A DNA stretch of 64,000 nt from Azohydromonas aeria (GCF_009760915.1 NZ_VIDQ01000009.1:62001-126000); one strand, 5' to 3'. Counted from the stretch's first letter, positions 1-9,396 are shown. Made by a program: numbers and translations. The notes: generated from the sequence alone by a model not told the origin.

Positions 1-2
1 CC

Positions 3-998
3 ATGGACGTGGCGATCCGCAAGCGCGCCCTGCCCGTCGGCAAGCTCGGGGTCGGCAACCGGCGCGAGTTCACGCTGGAAGAGCTGCAGGCCTGGGTGCG
101 TCACTACCGCGCCGAGGCGCTGCGCCCGACCGGCGCACAGGCCGTGACGATCGCCGTGGCCAACTTCAAGGGCGGCGTGACCAAGACCACCACGGCGCTG
201 ACACTGGCGCAAGGTCTGTCGCTGCGCGGGCACCGGGTGCTGGTGATCGACACCGACCCGCAGGGCTCGCTGACCACGCTGTTCGGCATCCTGCCCGACA
301 CAGAAGTCCGGCGCGACGACACGATGCTGCCGCTGGTCGAGGGCGCGCAGGACTCGCTGCGCTATGCGGTGCGGCCAACCTACTGGAAGGGCATCGACCT
401 GGTGGCGGCGGCGCCGCTGCTGTTCGGCGCCGAGTTCGAGCTGTCCGGGCGCATGGTGATGGACGCGGGCTTCCAGTACTGGCGTGTGCTGGAACTGGGC
501 CTGCGCGAGCTGCGCCGGGATTACGACGTGATCATCATGGACACGCCGCCGGCGCTGTCGTACATGACGATCAACGTGCTCATGGCGGCCGACGGCATCC
601 TGATGCCGCTGCCGCCCAACGCGCTCGACTTCGCCAGCAGTGCACAGTTCTGGCAACTGTTCGGCGACCTGACGGCCCGCCTGCCGGCGGCGCAGGGCAA
701 GCGCTTCGACTTCATCAGCATCCTGCCGACGCGGGTCGAAACCACGGACGCTGCCGGCAGCACGGTGCGGGAGTGGATGGCTGCGGCCTATGCCGAGAGG
801 CTGCTGCCCGTGGAGATTCCAAAGAGTGCCGCCGCCGGCGCGGCCAGTGCCAACTTCGGCACCGTCTACGACGAGGCGGTGGGCACCAGCCGCACGGTGC
901 GCCGTGCCACCGACGCGGCGGACCGGCTTGCCGACGCCATCGGTGTGCACTGCGTCAAGGCCTGGCGCCGCCAGCTGGCCCGGGGAGTGGCGGCATGA
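3..998 (+). CDS. parA: ParA-family partition ATPase, probably 5'-partial
   Basis: This is a ParA/MinD-type ATPase for replicon segregation. A deviant Walker A motif (FKGGVTKTTTA, residues 55-65) keeps the signature lysine, Walker A' is VIDTDPQGS (81-89), and a Walker B-like stretch with MDTPP lies near residue 180. The first 40 residues (FTLEELQAWV) resemble the wing after the helix-turn-helix of large plasmid/chromosome-II ParA proteins. Only two bases precede the ATG, so the true start and DNA-binding domain probably lie outside the window. Its stop overlaps the parB start (ATGA), which implies translational coupling. The family is confident; the replicon type is inferred. Confidence 0.88.
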   Translation: MDVAIRKRALPVGKLGVGNRREFTLEELQAWVRHYRAEALRPTGAQAVTIAVANFKGGVTKTTTALTLAQGLSLRGHRVLVIDTDPQGSLTTLFGILPDTEVRRDDTMLPLVEGAQDSLRYAVRPTYWKGIDLVAAAPLLFGAEFELSGRMVMDAGFQYWRVLELGLRELRRDYDVIIMDTPPALSYMTINVLMAADGILMPLPPNALDFASSAQFWQLFGDLTARLPAAQGKRFDFISILPTRVETTDAAGSTVREWMAAAYAERLLPVEIPKSAAAGAASANFGTVYDEAVGTSRTVRRATDAADRLADAIGVHCVKAWRRQLARGVAA

Positions 999-2140
999 GC
1001 GCGGTCAGCAAAGGGAAGGGCATCAAGTTCGACCTGCCGCCTCTGGGGGCTGCGCCGGCCGCGCCGGCCGCGGCGCCGGAGCCCGTCACCGGTGTGATGC
1101 GCCATGCGGGCCTGGCGCAGGAGCTGCACTCGCTGCGGGCCCAGGTGCAGCAGCTCGAAGGCGAGCGCGGTGCGCAGCCGCTGGACGCGCGCCTGGTGCG
1201 CGCCAGCCGCTGGGCCAACCGGCATGCGAGCTCGTTCGACGGCGAGGACTTCGCCGACCTCAAGGCCGAGATTGCGGGGGCGGGCGGCAATGTCCAGCCG
1301 ATCAAGGTACGGCCGCTGCGCACGCCGGCCGGCGACGGTGCGTGCTACGAGATCGTGTTCGGACACCGGCGCCACCGGGCCTGTCTGGAACTCGGGCTAC
1401 CGGTGCTGGCGGTGGTGGCTGAGCTCGACGATCGCGCGCTGTTCGCCGAGATGGACCGGGAAAACCGGTCGCGCAAGAACCTCAGCGCCTACGAGCAGGG
1501 CGTGATGTACCGCCGCGCGCTGCAGGAAGGGCTCTTCCCCTCGCAGCGCATGCTGGCCGTGGCCGTGGGGGCCGACTCGGGCAACGTCAGCCGCGCCATC
1601 AAGGTGGCGGAGCTGCCCGAGGAGTTGCTGTCGGCCTTCGGCTCGCCGCTGGCAGTGCAATTCGCTTGGGCCAGCGACCTGGCCGAAGCGGTGCAGCGCG
1701 ACCGCGATGCCACGCTGGCGGCCGCGCGGCTGGCCGCGCAGGCAGGGCTGGCCGCCGCGCAGGTCTTCGCCGCCATCACCGGCAAGGCGGCTCGAAAGGG
1801 TGCTGTACCGTACAGCACCCGCGCCACCACGGCGCCGGCCGTGTTAGCGGGCCCGGCTGCGCCGACACCAGCACCAGCACCGGCCGCTGTACCGTACAGC
1901 ACCCCTGCGCCCCGGCAGATGGTTCCCAGGCCGGCAGCGGCAGCCGAGGCGCTGTGGACACGGCAGGACGTTACCCGGCTGGCGGCGGAAGCCCGGCTCC
2001 AGCAGCAGCGTCCCGACGGGGCGGCACTGGCGGAGTTCCTGCACGACCTGGCACAGCGCCTGGCACGCAGCCTGGGCGACGGAGAGTTGGTAGAGGCGCT
2101 GCGCCGCGGCGACGTTCCGCCTGGTGGGGCCGGCCGCTGA
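995..2140 (+). CDS. parB: ParB-family partition protein (381 aa)
   Basis: This is a ParB/Spo0J-type centromere-binding protein. The N-terminal ParB fold holds GHRRHR (residues 123-128), equivalent to the CTP-binding GERRxR box. A helix-turn-helix follows around residues 175-203 (SQRMLAVAVGADSGNVSRAIKVAELP). After about residue 265 comes a long Ala/Pro linker, then a short C-terminal helical region. The ATG at 995 overlaps the parA stop; longer forms starting upstream would lie inside parA and are rejected. The linker contains VPYST twice (271-275 and 299-303), each encoded by a palindrome that may be the partition site itself. Confidence 0.88.
   Translation: MSAVSKGKGIKFDLPPLGAAPAAPAAAPEPVTGVMRHAGLAQELHSLRAQVQQLEGERGAQPLDARLVRASRWANRHASSFDGEDFADLKAEIAGAGGNVQPIKVRPLRTPAGDGACYEIVFGHRRHRACLELGLPVLAVVAELDDRALFAEMDRENRSRKNLSAYEQGVMYRRALQEGLFPSQRMLAVAVGADSGNVSRAIKVAELPEELLSAFGSPLAVQFAWASDLAEAVQRDRDATLAAARLAAQAGLAAAQVFAAITGKAARKGAVPYSTRATTAPAVLAGPAAPTPAPAPAAVPYSTPAPRQMVPRPAAAAEALWTRQDVTRLAAEARLQQQRPDGAALAEFLHDLAQRLARSLGDGELVEALRRGDVPPGGAGR
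1798..1820. promoter_or_regulatory. Candidate parS: perfect 23-bp palindrome inside parB
   Basis: The arm GGGTGCTGTAC (1798-1808), a central C (1809) and the exact reverse complement of the arm (1810-1820) form an uninterrupted palindrome with an odd centre. It lies in the linker-coding part of parB, where sequence constraint on the protein should be low. Partition sites commonly sit in or next to parAB, so a ParB-binding site is the first hypothesis; autoregulation is another. Confidence 0.5.
1886..1900. promoter_or_regulatory. Second copy of the parB palindrome core (15 bp)
   Basis: The arm GCTGTAC, a central C and GTACAGC form a perfect 15-bp palindrome identical to the core of the site at 1798-1820. 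The centres (1809 and 1893) are 84 bp apart, close to eight helical turns, so both sites would face the same side of the DNA. The right flank matches the first copy for three more bases (ACC); the left flank does not. Confidence 0.45.
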
Positions 2141-2209
2141 AACAGCTTCGCCTTCGCTCGCGGCCCGGGAGGCCGGGCAGGGCGGCCTGACCGCTGCACG
2201 GCGCGGATC

Positions 2210-2467
2210 TCAGGGCCGAGCTTCGCGCCGCTGCTCGCGCAGCATGAACAGGTAAAGGCTTTCGACCTTCTCGCGGGCCCAGGGCGTCTTGCGCAAGAAC
2301 TTCAGGCTGGACGTCACGCTGGGCTGGCTGCTGAAGCATCGCACCGGCACGCGCTCGGCCAATCCGGCCCAGCCGTAGCGTTCGACCAGTGCGGTGACGA
2401 TCATCTCCAGCGTGACACCATGCAGGGGATTGCGCGGCTGGGCGGGCAAGGGCGTGCTGCTGTTCAT
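2210..2467 (-). CDS. VF530-family (DUF2132) small protein, 85 aa
   Basis: The core [21 protein letters not shown], followed by the C-terminal [20 protein letters not shown], is diagnostic of the VF530/DUF2132 family. These are compact helical proteins of about 70-90 residues, described as DNA-binding on structural grounds, with no established role. The ATG at 2467 gives the expected length; the open frame continues upstream to 2710 but that part overlaps the lipocalin on the other strand. The gene stands alone and is convergent with parB. Confidence 0.85.
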   Translation of the reverse strand: MNSSTPLPAQPRNPLHGVTLEMIVTALVERYGWAGLAERVPVRCFSSQPSVTSSLKFLRKTPWAREKVESLYLFMLREQRREARP

Positions 2468-2571
2468 CCCGCATTTTCGCTGCCACGCGCCTTCACCGGT
2501 TCGAACGGTGACAACGATGCTCAAGACACGGCGAGTGGATCGACAAAGGCGTGGTGCTGTACGGAAAAGCC

Positions 2572-3177
2572 ATGGACACGAGAACGACGAACTCTTTGAC
2601 AACGATGCTGCAACGCGCAGCCGCCACGGCTCTGCTGCTGGCGGCGGTGGGTGCCGGCGCGCAGGATGGTGCCGGCGAGCCTGCGAAGCCTGCAGGGCAC
2701 GGGGTGACAACCATCCCGGCCCTGGATGTGCCCCGGTACATGGGCCCCTGGTTCGAGATCGCCAAGTTTCCGAACCGCTTCCAGGCCAAGTGTGTGGCCG
2801 ACACGAGCGCCCGGTACGCCTTGCGCCCCGATGGTCGCGTCGAGGTGGTCAACCGCTGCCGGCTTGCAGACGGGCAAATCGAGGAAGCGGTGGGCGTGGC
2901 GCGGCAGGTCGGCGAAACCTCTTCGCCGAAGCTGCAGGTGCGCTTCGCACCGCGCTGGCTGTCGTGGCTGCCCTTCGTATGGGGCGACTACTGGGTGCTG
3001 GACCTAGATGACGCCTACCAACTGGCTGCCGTGGGCGATCCGGCGCGCGAGTACCTGTGGATCCTGTCGCGGACCCCGGCCGTGGATCCCGCCGCCTTCG
3101 AGGCCCTGATGCAGCGCCTGCGCCGCCAGGGTTTTGACATGGACCGGCTGGAGCGCACTGTCCAGAACGCTCCGTAG
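2572..3177 (+). CDS. Lipocalin family protein (Blc-like), exported
   Basis: This is a bacterial lipocalin that probably binds lipids or other hydrophobic ligands in the envelope. The lipocalin signature is the stretch [15 protein letters not shown], followed by conserved motifs including [18 protein letters not shown] and [10 protein letters not shown] hydrophobic export signal ends near AGAQDG; no clear lipobox is present, so the protein is probably periplasmic rather than a lipoprotein. The ATG at 2572 is chosen; a GTG at 2551 and an ATG at 2605 are alternatives. It is divergent from the VF530 gene and the two 5' regions are close together. Confidence 0.85.
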   Translation: MDTRTTNSLTTMLQRAAATALLLAAVGAGAQDGAGEPAKPAGHGVTTIPALDVPRYMGPWFEIAKFPNRFQAKCVADTSARYALRPDGRVEVVNRCRLADGQIEEAVGVARQVGETSSPKLQVRFAPRWLSWLPFVWGDYWVLDLDDAYQLAAVGDPAREYLWILSRTPAVDPAAFEALMQRLRRQGFDMDRLERTVQNAP

Positions 3178-3692
3178 GGATACGGAGTTCTCGAAGAATC
3201 GGGGGCAGCCTTGCTGCCTGTCGAAGGCCGAGCCCCCAGCCGCGGCTCACGCACGTTGTGCGATGCATTTGCCGGGGCACCACAGGCCTGTCGAAAGCCG
3301 AGCCAGGCCACGCTGCGGATGCCGCGGCTTGTCCTGCAGGAGCCAAGTGATTGACGCGCCAAAACTTTCCCGAAAGCCGAGAGTGGTCCGTCATTGTTCG
3401 TTGAAATTATTGGGATGTTGATAATTGGTCTTATCAAGCTTGGTCAGGGTTGCCACCGCCTCAGGATGGTGCTCTTGCCAGCCGTGAGCGGACACTCGGC
3501 TCGCCGTGCAGGGTGGGCATCACTGCGTCGCCGGGCTGGGCGTTTGGCGGATCGGAACCGGAATCGCCCGCGTTCAGAAGGCGTTATTGATGAAAGCGGC
3601 GGCTTGAGTTGTCAGCGCCACAGACGAAGCGCGGTGCTCACGGCGGAGGGTGGGATGCTCGAAGAATCGGCGGGCATCGGATCTGGCCGCGT
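3178..3692. other. Gene-free stretch with short direct repeats
   Basis: No convincing gene was seen between the lipocalin and marC. GCCTGTCGAARGCCGAGCC occurs at 3216-3234 and 3286-3304, and a shorter CGAAAGCCGAG lies at 3371-3381. CTCGAAGAATCGG occurs at 3190-3202 and 3658-3670. An AT-rich patch lies at about 3390-3440. This looks like a decayed intergenic repetitive element. An open frame at 3394-3858 has no family features and overlaps marC. Confidence 0.6.
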
Positions 3693-4397
3693 TCACCGGT
3701 TGACGGTCTGCCCGGCTCGGATCATCACCTCCAGGAGCAGCTCGCTCACCCCGACCCAGACGATCTGCACGCCCAGGCATAACAGGATGAACGCCGACAG
3801 CCGCAGGAAGACCACCGTGCCCGCCTCGCCTAACGGCTTCAGAAGGTGCTGCGCGTAGCGAAACGCGAAGTACATCAGCACGCCGACGCAGACCAGTGCG
3901 AGTACGCCTCCTGACAGGCTTGCCAGCGACAGCGCCATGCGCGGATTGGGCAGCGTCACGCCGACAGTGATGGCCGCCGCGATGGAACCCGGGCCACAGC
4001 TGATGGGAAAGGTCAGCGGGTAGAAGGCCTGGCGGCTTGCCTGCTCAGGGGTGAAGGCCTCGGCGATGCCGCTGCCCTGGTCCAGCGGCTGCTGACTGGG
4101 CGACAGCAGCCGCCAGGCCGCCGTGGCCACGATCAGGCCGCCACCCACGCGGACGATGGACAGCGAAATGCCGAAGAAGTCGAGCACGTACGAACCCACC
4201 AGCATCGAGCCCATCAGCAGCAGGACCGTGTTGCGCGCGATGCGGCGCGCCAACAGCCGCCGGGTGGAGGCGCTCGCCCCCTCCGTCATGCTCAGGAAGA
4301 TCGGTGCCGTCGCCGTCGGGTTGAGGATGGGCAGCAGCGCGGCGAGCACGAACAGGTAGCTGCGGCCGAGCGCCCCCAGGAGTTCCCACGCGCTCAC
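3693..4397 (-). CDS. MarC family integral membrane protein (234 aa)
   Basis: This is a UPF0056/MarC inner-membrane protein with about six hydrophobic segments. The family signature is visible in ALLPILNPTATAPIFLSMT near the N-terminus and FYPLTFPISCGPGSIAAAITVG in the middle. The function of the family is not settled; its historical link to multiple antibiotic resistance was not upheld. The GTG at 4397 overlaps the stop of the upstream BCCT gene, so the two probably form an operon. A longer form to 4508 would overlap the transporter extensively. Confidence 0.85.
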   Translation of the reverse strand: MSAWELLGALGRSYLFVLAALLPILNPTATAPIFLSMTEGASASTRRLLARRIARNTVLLLMGSMLVGSYVLDFFGISLSIVRVGGGLIVATAAWRLLSPSQQPLDQGSGIAEAFTPEQASRQAFYPLTFPISCGPGSIAAAITVGVTLPNPRMALSLASLSGGVLALVCVGVLMYFAFRYAQHLLKPLGEAGTVVFLRLSAFILLCLGVQIVWVGVSELLLEVMIRAGQTVNR

Positions 4398-5938
4398 GGC
4401 TTCTCCGGCGGATTGCCATGCGGTTCGGCCGACAGGTCCTCGAGCCGGCGCCGCAGCACGCGTTCGTGGCGCTCGTGCGCTGCCCAGTCCGCGCGCACGC
4501 CGCGCCACAGCGCGACGACCATCAGCAGCATGATGAGGGTGAAGGGCAACGCAAACACGATGGTTGCCGTCTGCACGGCCTGGATGCCACCGGCAAGCAG
4601 CAGGCTGATGGCAATGCCCGACACCAGCAGGCCCCAGATGATCTTTACCCGGGCCGGCGGGTTCTGGTTGCCGCCCGTGCTCATCATGCCCAGCACCAGC
4701 GTGGCCGAGTCACCCGAGGTGACGAAGAACACCAGCACCAGCAGCGTCGCCACGCCGGACATGAGCGCGCCCAGGGGAAGGGTGTCGAACAAGGTGAACA
4801 TCGCGGTGGACACGTCGGCGTCCACCGCGGCGCTCAAGGGCACACCGTGCGCAATTTCCAGGTGCAGCGCCGTGCCGCCGAAGACCGAGAACCAGACGAA
4901 GGCCGCCAATGCCGGCACCGCCACCGTGCCGAGAATGAACTCGCGAATGGTGCGGCCGCGCGACACGCGCGCGATGAACAGCCCCACGAAGGGCGACCAG
5001 GACACCCACCAGGCCCAGTAGAAGAGGGTCCAACTGCCTACCCAGGTGCTGTCGCGGAAGGGCGTCATGCGCAGGCTCATGCGCACCAGCTCGCTGAGGT
5101 AGCTGCCCAGCGTGTTGGTGAAGGTGTCGATGATGACGACGGTGGGTCCCAGCATCAGCACGGCCAGCGCCAGCAGGCCGGCCAGCGCGAGGTTGAACGA
5201 GGACAGCCACTTGATGCCCCGCGTCACGCCGGTGACCGCCGAGGCCAGGAACAGCACGGTGGTGACGACGATGATGCCCACCTGCCATGCCGGGCCCACG
5301 GGCAGGCCGGCGACGGCCGCCAGGCCGCTGTTGATCTGCAGCGCGCCCATGCCGAGGGAGGCCGCGACGCCGAAGGCCGTGGCAATGACGGCCAGCATGT
5401 TCGCCACCGGCGCTAGGCGCCGCAGCCCCGCCCAGGGCAGCGTCTTCACGCTGGTGCTCACCAGCGCCGCGCCGCCGTGGCGGAACTGGAAGAACGCGAT
5501 GGCCAGCGCCACGACGCTGTAGACCGCCCAGGGATGCAGTCCCCAATGGAAGAAGCTGTAGCGCATGGCGGCATTGGCTGCTTCCGGCGTCCGCGCGGCG
5601 ATTCCTGGCGGCGGCTCGCCGTAGTGGGAAATCGGCTCGGCGACGCCCCAGAACACCAGGCCGATGCCCATGCCAGCGGCGAACAGCATGGCGAACCAAG
5701 CGCCCAGGGAGAACTCCGGCTCTTCGTCGTCGCCGCCCAGCCGAAGCTGGCCATGGCGGCCCGTGGCCAGCACGATGGCAGCCATGACGAGGGCCAGCAC
5801 CACCCACAGGTAAAACCAGCCGAAGTTGCGGGTGAGGAGGCTCAATGCGCTGTCGAAGACCGCGGCCAGGCTCTGGGGTGCCAGCACCCCCCACAGCACG
5901 ACGGCAATGATCACGCAGGCTGAGACGAACAGTTCCAA
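4394..5938 (-). CDS. BCCT-family betaine/choline/carnitine transporter
   Basis: This is a secondary transporter of quaternary ammonium compounds with about 12 transmembrane segments. The stretch GMGIGLVFWGVAEPISHY and the later FYWAWWVSWSPFVGLFIARVSRGRTIREF are BCCT signatures, the second containing the tryptophan-rich substrate-box helix. The start is uncertain. A TTG at 5938 has GGAG six bases upstream and gives the usual N-terminus just before the first membrane helix; a TTG at 6001 would extend the protein to 535 aa. It is coupled to marC. The role is probably uptake of compatible solute, consistent with the ion-stress genes that follow. Confidence 0.88.
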   Translation of the reverse strand: MELFVSACVIIAVVLWGVLAPQSLAAVFDSALSLLTRNFGWFYLWVVLALVMAAIVLATGRHGQLRLGGDDEEPEFSLGAWFAMLFAAGMGIGLVFWGVAEPISHYGEPPPGIAARTPEAANAAMRYSFFHWGLHPWAVYSVVALAIAFFQFRHGGAALVSTSVKTLPWAGLRRLAPVANMLAVIATAFGVAASLGMGALQINSGLAAVAGLPVGPAWQVGIIVVTTVLFLASAVTGVTRGIKWLSSFNLALAGLLALAVLMLGPTVVIIDTFTNTLGSYLSELVRMSLRMTPFRDSTWVGSWTLFYWAWWVSWSPFVGLFIARVSRGRTIREFILGTVAVPALAAFVWFSVFGGTALHLEIAHGVPLSAAVDADVSTAMFTLFDTLPLGALMSGVATLLVLVFFVTSGDSATLVLGMMSTGGNQNPPARVKIIWGLLVSGIAISLLLAGGIQAVQTATIVFALPFTLIMLLMVVALWRGVRADWAAHERHERVLRRRLEDLSAEPHGNPPEKP

Positions 5939-6195
5939 GGTGCACTCCGGGCACGGCGAGGCGGGCAGCTCCTCATTGCCGGTGCAACGGCGCGCTGGCA
6001 AGGCGGGTGCCTGGAATCATGGGCGCCGTTGACTTGGTAACTCCCATGCGCCGTTGGCCGTGACACCGGCCTGCGCGTGGTGGTCGATCGTGGTGTGGAC
6101 CGGCTCTGTTGCGGCACCGTGCGGGATCCGGGCCCATCCCGTGCTGGTCAGAGACACGCATTGCACCGCGCGCAATGTCGATGACAGGAGCAGCC

Positions 6196-6612
6196 ATGAA
6201 ACCCGCAGGCATCAATCCAACGGGAGCAGCGGACGAGCGTGTCCACGCCGCTGCCCGCATCGTGGCCCTGGCGCTGCTGGCCAACGGCGAGATCAACGAA
6301 CCTGAACTCGATGTGCTGCGCGAACTCCGCGTCCTGGAGCGGTTGGGCCTGACGGCGGCGCAGTGGCAGGATACCGTCGAGCAAACGCGCCAGGCCCTGC
6401 AGGCGGCCACGCCTGCCCGGGACGGCGCTGCACTGGATGCCGGCACGCTGGCGCAATGGCTGGAGGCCGTGGACGAGCCCTCGCTACGCCAGCTGGTGCT
6501 GGAGCTTTGCGCAGGGTTGGTCGGCGCGGACGGAACCGTGGGGCCGCGCGAGTCGACGGTACTGCACCGCGTGGTGGAGCAGTGGGGCCTGGGGCGCGAC
6601 GACCAGGGATAG
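6196..6612 (+). CDS. TerB-like protein (138 aa)
   Basis: This small helical protein has the acidic pattern of the TerB/tellurite-resistance fold: VHAARIVALALLANGEINEPELDVLRELRVLERLGL, then LCAGLVGADGTVGPRESTVLHRVVEQWGL. AGGAG upstream favours the ATG at 6196 over in-frame starts at 6109 and 6178. It is a paralogue of the gene at 16652-17158; the two share the LVALALIANGEI-type motif and flank the first Mrp cluster. TerB-like domains are tied to metal binding and stress. A direct tellurite function is not shown here because no other ter genes are present. Confidence 0.75.
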   Translation: MKPAGINPTGAADERVHAAARIVALALLANGEINEPELDVLRELRVLERLGLTAAQWQDTVEQTRQALQAATPARDGAALDAGTLAQWLEAVDEPSLRQLVLELCAGLVGADGTVGPRESTVLHRVVEQWGLGRDDQG

Positions 6613-6720
6613 TCGAGCCGCTGCTCGCCTGTCGCCGCGTCGGCAGCGAGCGGCAGTTCAATGCCCGATGTGCCAGGACCCTCGCGCCAGGCAGCAGCGA
6701 GTCAGGCGCCGGCTTGTATC

Positions 6721-7064
6721 TCAGTCGCGCCGCAGGTCGTCGGGCTCCGGGGCCCGCGACGGCACGCGTAGGTGCAGCGCGGCCAGCGCCATCAGGTTGG
6801 CCGACACCGGCGCCGTGATGAACAGGAACAGCGTGATCAGCAGCTCGTGCAGCCCGGGCAGGCCCTGGCTCCAGCTGAACACCATGCTCGCCAGCAGCAT
6901 CCCGCCCACCCCCAGCGTCGTGGCCTTGGTGGGGGCGTGCAGCCGCATGAAGAAGTCCGGAAAGCGCACCAGGCCGATGGCCCCGATCAGCGCGAAGGCG
7001 CCGCCCACCACCAGCAGCACGGCCACGATCCATTCAACGATCAAGTCAGGCATCAGCAGCTCCC

Positions 7065-7068
<4 letters not shown>
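6721..7068 (-). CDS. mnhG: Mrp/Mnh antiporter subunit G (system 1)
   Basis: This is the small MnhG/PhaG subunit with three membrane helices. Its hallmark is GLVRFPDFFMRLHAPTKATTLGVGGMLLA. The ATG at 7068 overlaps the mnhF stop (ATGA); an in-frame ATG at 7053 is also possible. It is the last gene of the minus-strand operon and belongs to the Na+(K+)/H+ antiporter complex. It is convergent with the TerB-like gene, separated by about 108 bp. Confidence 0.9.
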
Positions 7069-7333
<265 letters not shown>

Positions 7334-7337
<4 letters not shown>

Positions 7338-7819
7338 GGGAATATCTCCATCAGCGGTGACTCGTAGCGCTGGCGGATCTCGGCCACCATGGCCTGCGGG
7401 TCGGGACAGTCCAGGGCGTGCACCGCGAGCTCGCCGCGCGCCTCGTCCACCAGGCACGACACCGTGCCCGGCGTCGTGGTGATGATGGTGGCCAGCAGCG
7501 TGATGCCGGTCGGATGTTGTATTCGCAACGGTATGCGCAACCAGGCCGGCTGGGGCCGCGCCCCGGGCGACAGCACCAGGCGCGCCACGGCCAGGTTGGC
7601 CACGAGGATGTCCCACAGCACCCGCAGTGCCAGCCGCAGCGCCGTGCCCCAGGCGCGCGGGTGCACGGGGTCATCCAGGAAGCCGTGCAGCAGCCGTGGC
7701 AACAGCAGCGCCAGCACGGCGGCCGTCAGCAGCTGGGGCAGCGCCAGGCTCTGCTGCAGCAGCAGCCACACGGCCGCCAGCAGCAGCGACAGCACGGGAT
7801 GGGGCAGCCAGCGCTTCAT
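7334..7819 (-). CDS. mnhE: Mrp/Mnh antiporter subunit E (system 1)
   Basis: This 161-aa MnhE/PhaE subunit has two hydrophobic N-terminal segments followed by the conserved TIITTTPGTVSCLVDEARGELAVHALD region of the cytoplasmic domain. The ATG at 7819 overlaps the mnhD stop. It belongs to the membrane-embedded antiporter complex and is probably needed for assembly. Confidence 0.9.
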
Positions 7820-9396
7820 CGCCGCGTCTCCTCGTCGTTGGATTGGCCGGTGTAGGGGCGGGCCGGCGTGCCCGTGCCGTCGCGCGGCTGCAGCACCGCC
7901 CGGGCGTAGCCCTCGACGTCGCCAAGCTGCTGCGCCGCGGCCTGGGTGTAGCGCTGCACCGGGCCGGCGCCCAGGCTCAGCGCCACGCTGGCGGCCAGCA
8001 ACAGCAGCACGGCGGCCAGGCAGCGCGCCGTCGCCGGCGCGCCGCCGGCACCACCGTCGTCGCCCGCGCGCGCCTGCCAGAACAGCACGCTGCCCGCGCG
8101 CGCCAGCGCCAGCAGCGAGCCCAGCCCCATGAGCAGCAGCACCGCCCACACGCCGGCCACCCAGGCGTGGCCGGCGGCGGCCTGCATCAGCATGACCTTG
8201 CCGACGAAGCCCGGCAGCGGCGGCAGCCCGGCGATGGCCACGCCCGCCAACAGGAACATCAGGCCCAGCAGCACCGGCTGTGCCACGATGGGGGCAGGCT
8301 CCAGCGTGTCGGCCGACGCGCCGCGCTGGCGGCCCAGCAGCTCCGACAGCAGGAACAGCAGCGCCACCACCAGCGTGCTGCCGGGCAGGTAGTACAGCGC
8401 CGCGGCCCAGGCGCCGCTGCCGTAGAGCCCCAGCCCGGCCAGGATGGTGCCCACCGAGGCGACGTTGAGCCACGCCACCAGCCGCGCCAGGCTGTGCGCG
8501 GCCAGCGCGCCGGCCACGCCCAGCGCACAGGTCAGCAGCGCCAGCGGCAGCAGCAGCGGCTGCGCCAGCAGCGCCGACTCGCCCGCGCTCGCGCCGAAGG
8601 CCACGCCGTGCACGCGCCACATCGCGTACACGCCGACCTTGGTCATGAGCGCGAACAGCGCGGCCACCGGCGCGCTGGCCGCCGCATAGGTCGCGGGCAG
8701 CCACAGCGACAGCGGCACCAGCGCCGCCTTGAAGCCGAAGACGGCCACGAGGATCAGGGCGCCCGCCTGCAGCAGCGCGGCGTCCGTGCCGGTGGCCTGC
8801 GGCACGCGCAGCGCGAGGTCTGCCAGGTTCAGCGTGCCGGTGCCGGCGTAGATCAGCGCCACGCCGATCAGGAACAGCACCGAGGCGGCCAGGTTCAGCG
8901 CCACGTAGTGCAGCCCGGCACGCAGCCGCTCGCGGCCCAGGCCGTGCAGCATCAGCACGTAGCTGGCGATCAGCAGCACCTCGAAGAACACGAACAGGTT
9001 GAAGAGGTCGCCGGTGACGAAGGCGCCATGCAGCCCCATGAGCTGGAACTGGAACAGCGCGTGGAAGTGGCGCCCGCGCGCGTCCCAGCCCGAGGAGGCA
9101 TAGAGCAGCACGGGCAGCGCCACCACGGCGGTGAGCAGGCTCATCAGCGCCGAGAGCCGGTCCACCACCAGCGCGATGCCGAAGGGGGCGGGCCAGTCGC
9201 CAAGCCGGTAGACCAGCAGCGCCCCGGCGTCGGCCTGGCGCAGCAGCGCCGCCGACAGCAGCAGCGCCAGCGTCGCGGAGACGAGAGCCACGACGCGCGT
9301 GGCGCGCAGCCGCGCGTCGCCCAGGGCCAGCAGCAGCATCGCGGTGGCTGCGGGCAGCAGTACCGGCAGGATGGGCAGGTGGTCCATGAGGGTCAT
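7816..9396 (-). CDS. mnhD: Mrp/Mnh antiporter subunit D (system 1), 526 aa
   Basis: This is a NuoM/NuoN-like proton-translocating subunit. The conserved glutamate segment is TGDLFNLFVFFEVLLIASYVLM, and the later FGFKAALVPLSLWLPATYAAASAPVAALFALMTKVGVYA holds the channel lysines. It has about 14 transmembrane helices, the usual family length. The ATG at 9396 overlaps the mnhC stop. Together with subunit A it forms the ion-translocating pair. Confidence 0.93.
   Translation of the reverse strand: MTLMDHLPILPVLLPAATAMLLLALGDARLRATRVVALVSATLALLLSAALLRQADAGALLVYRLGDWPAPFGIALVVDRLSALMSLLTAVVALPVLLYASSGWDARGRHFHALFQFQLMGLHGAFVTGDLFNLFVFFEVLLIASYVLMLHGLGRERLRAGLHYVALNLAASVLFLIGVALIYAGTGTLNLADLALRVPQATGTDAALLQAGALILVAVFGFKAALVPLSLWLPATYAAASAPVAALFALMTKVGVYAMWRVHGVAFGASAGESALLAQPLLLPLALLTCALGVAGALAAHSLARLVAWLNVASVGTILAGLGLYGSGAWAAALYYLPGSTLVVALLFLLSELLGRQRGASADTLEPAPIVAQPVLLGLMFLLAGVAIAGLPPLPGFVGKVMLMQAAAGHAWVAGVWAVLLLMGLGSLLALARAGSVLFWQARAGDDGGAGGAPATARCLAAVLLLLAASVALSLGAGPVQRYTQAAAQQLGDVEGYARAVLQPRDGTGTPARPYTGQSNDEETRR

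Noticed and set aside
3015-3437. Minus-strand frame that begins in the repeat region and runs into the lipocalin
   Set aside because: It overlaps a clear gene and its residues derive from the direct repeats; no family features.
3394-3858. 154-codon open frame on the plus strand in the gap before marC
   Set aside because: The protein is rich in Arg and Ser with no family motif, its 3' half lies antisense to marC, and it lacks a convincing ribosome site.
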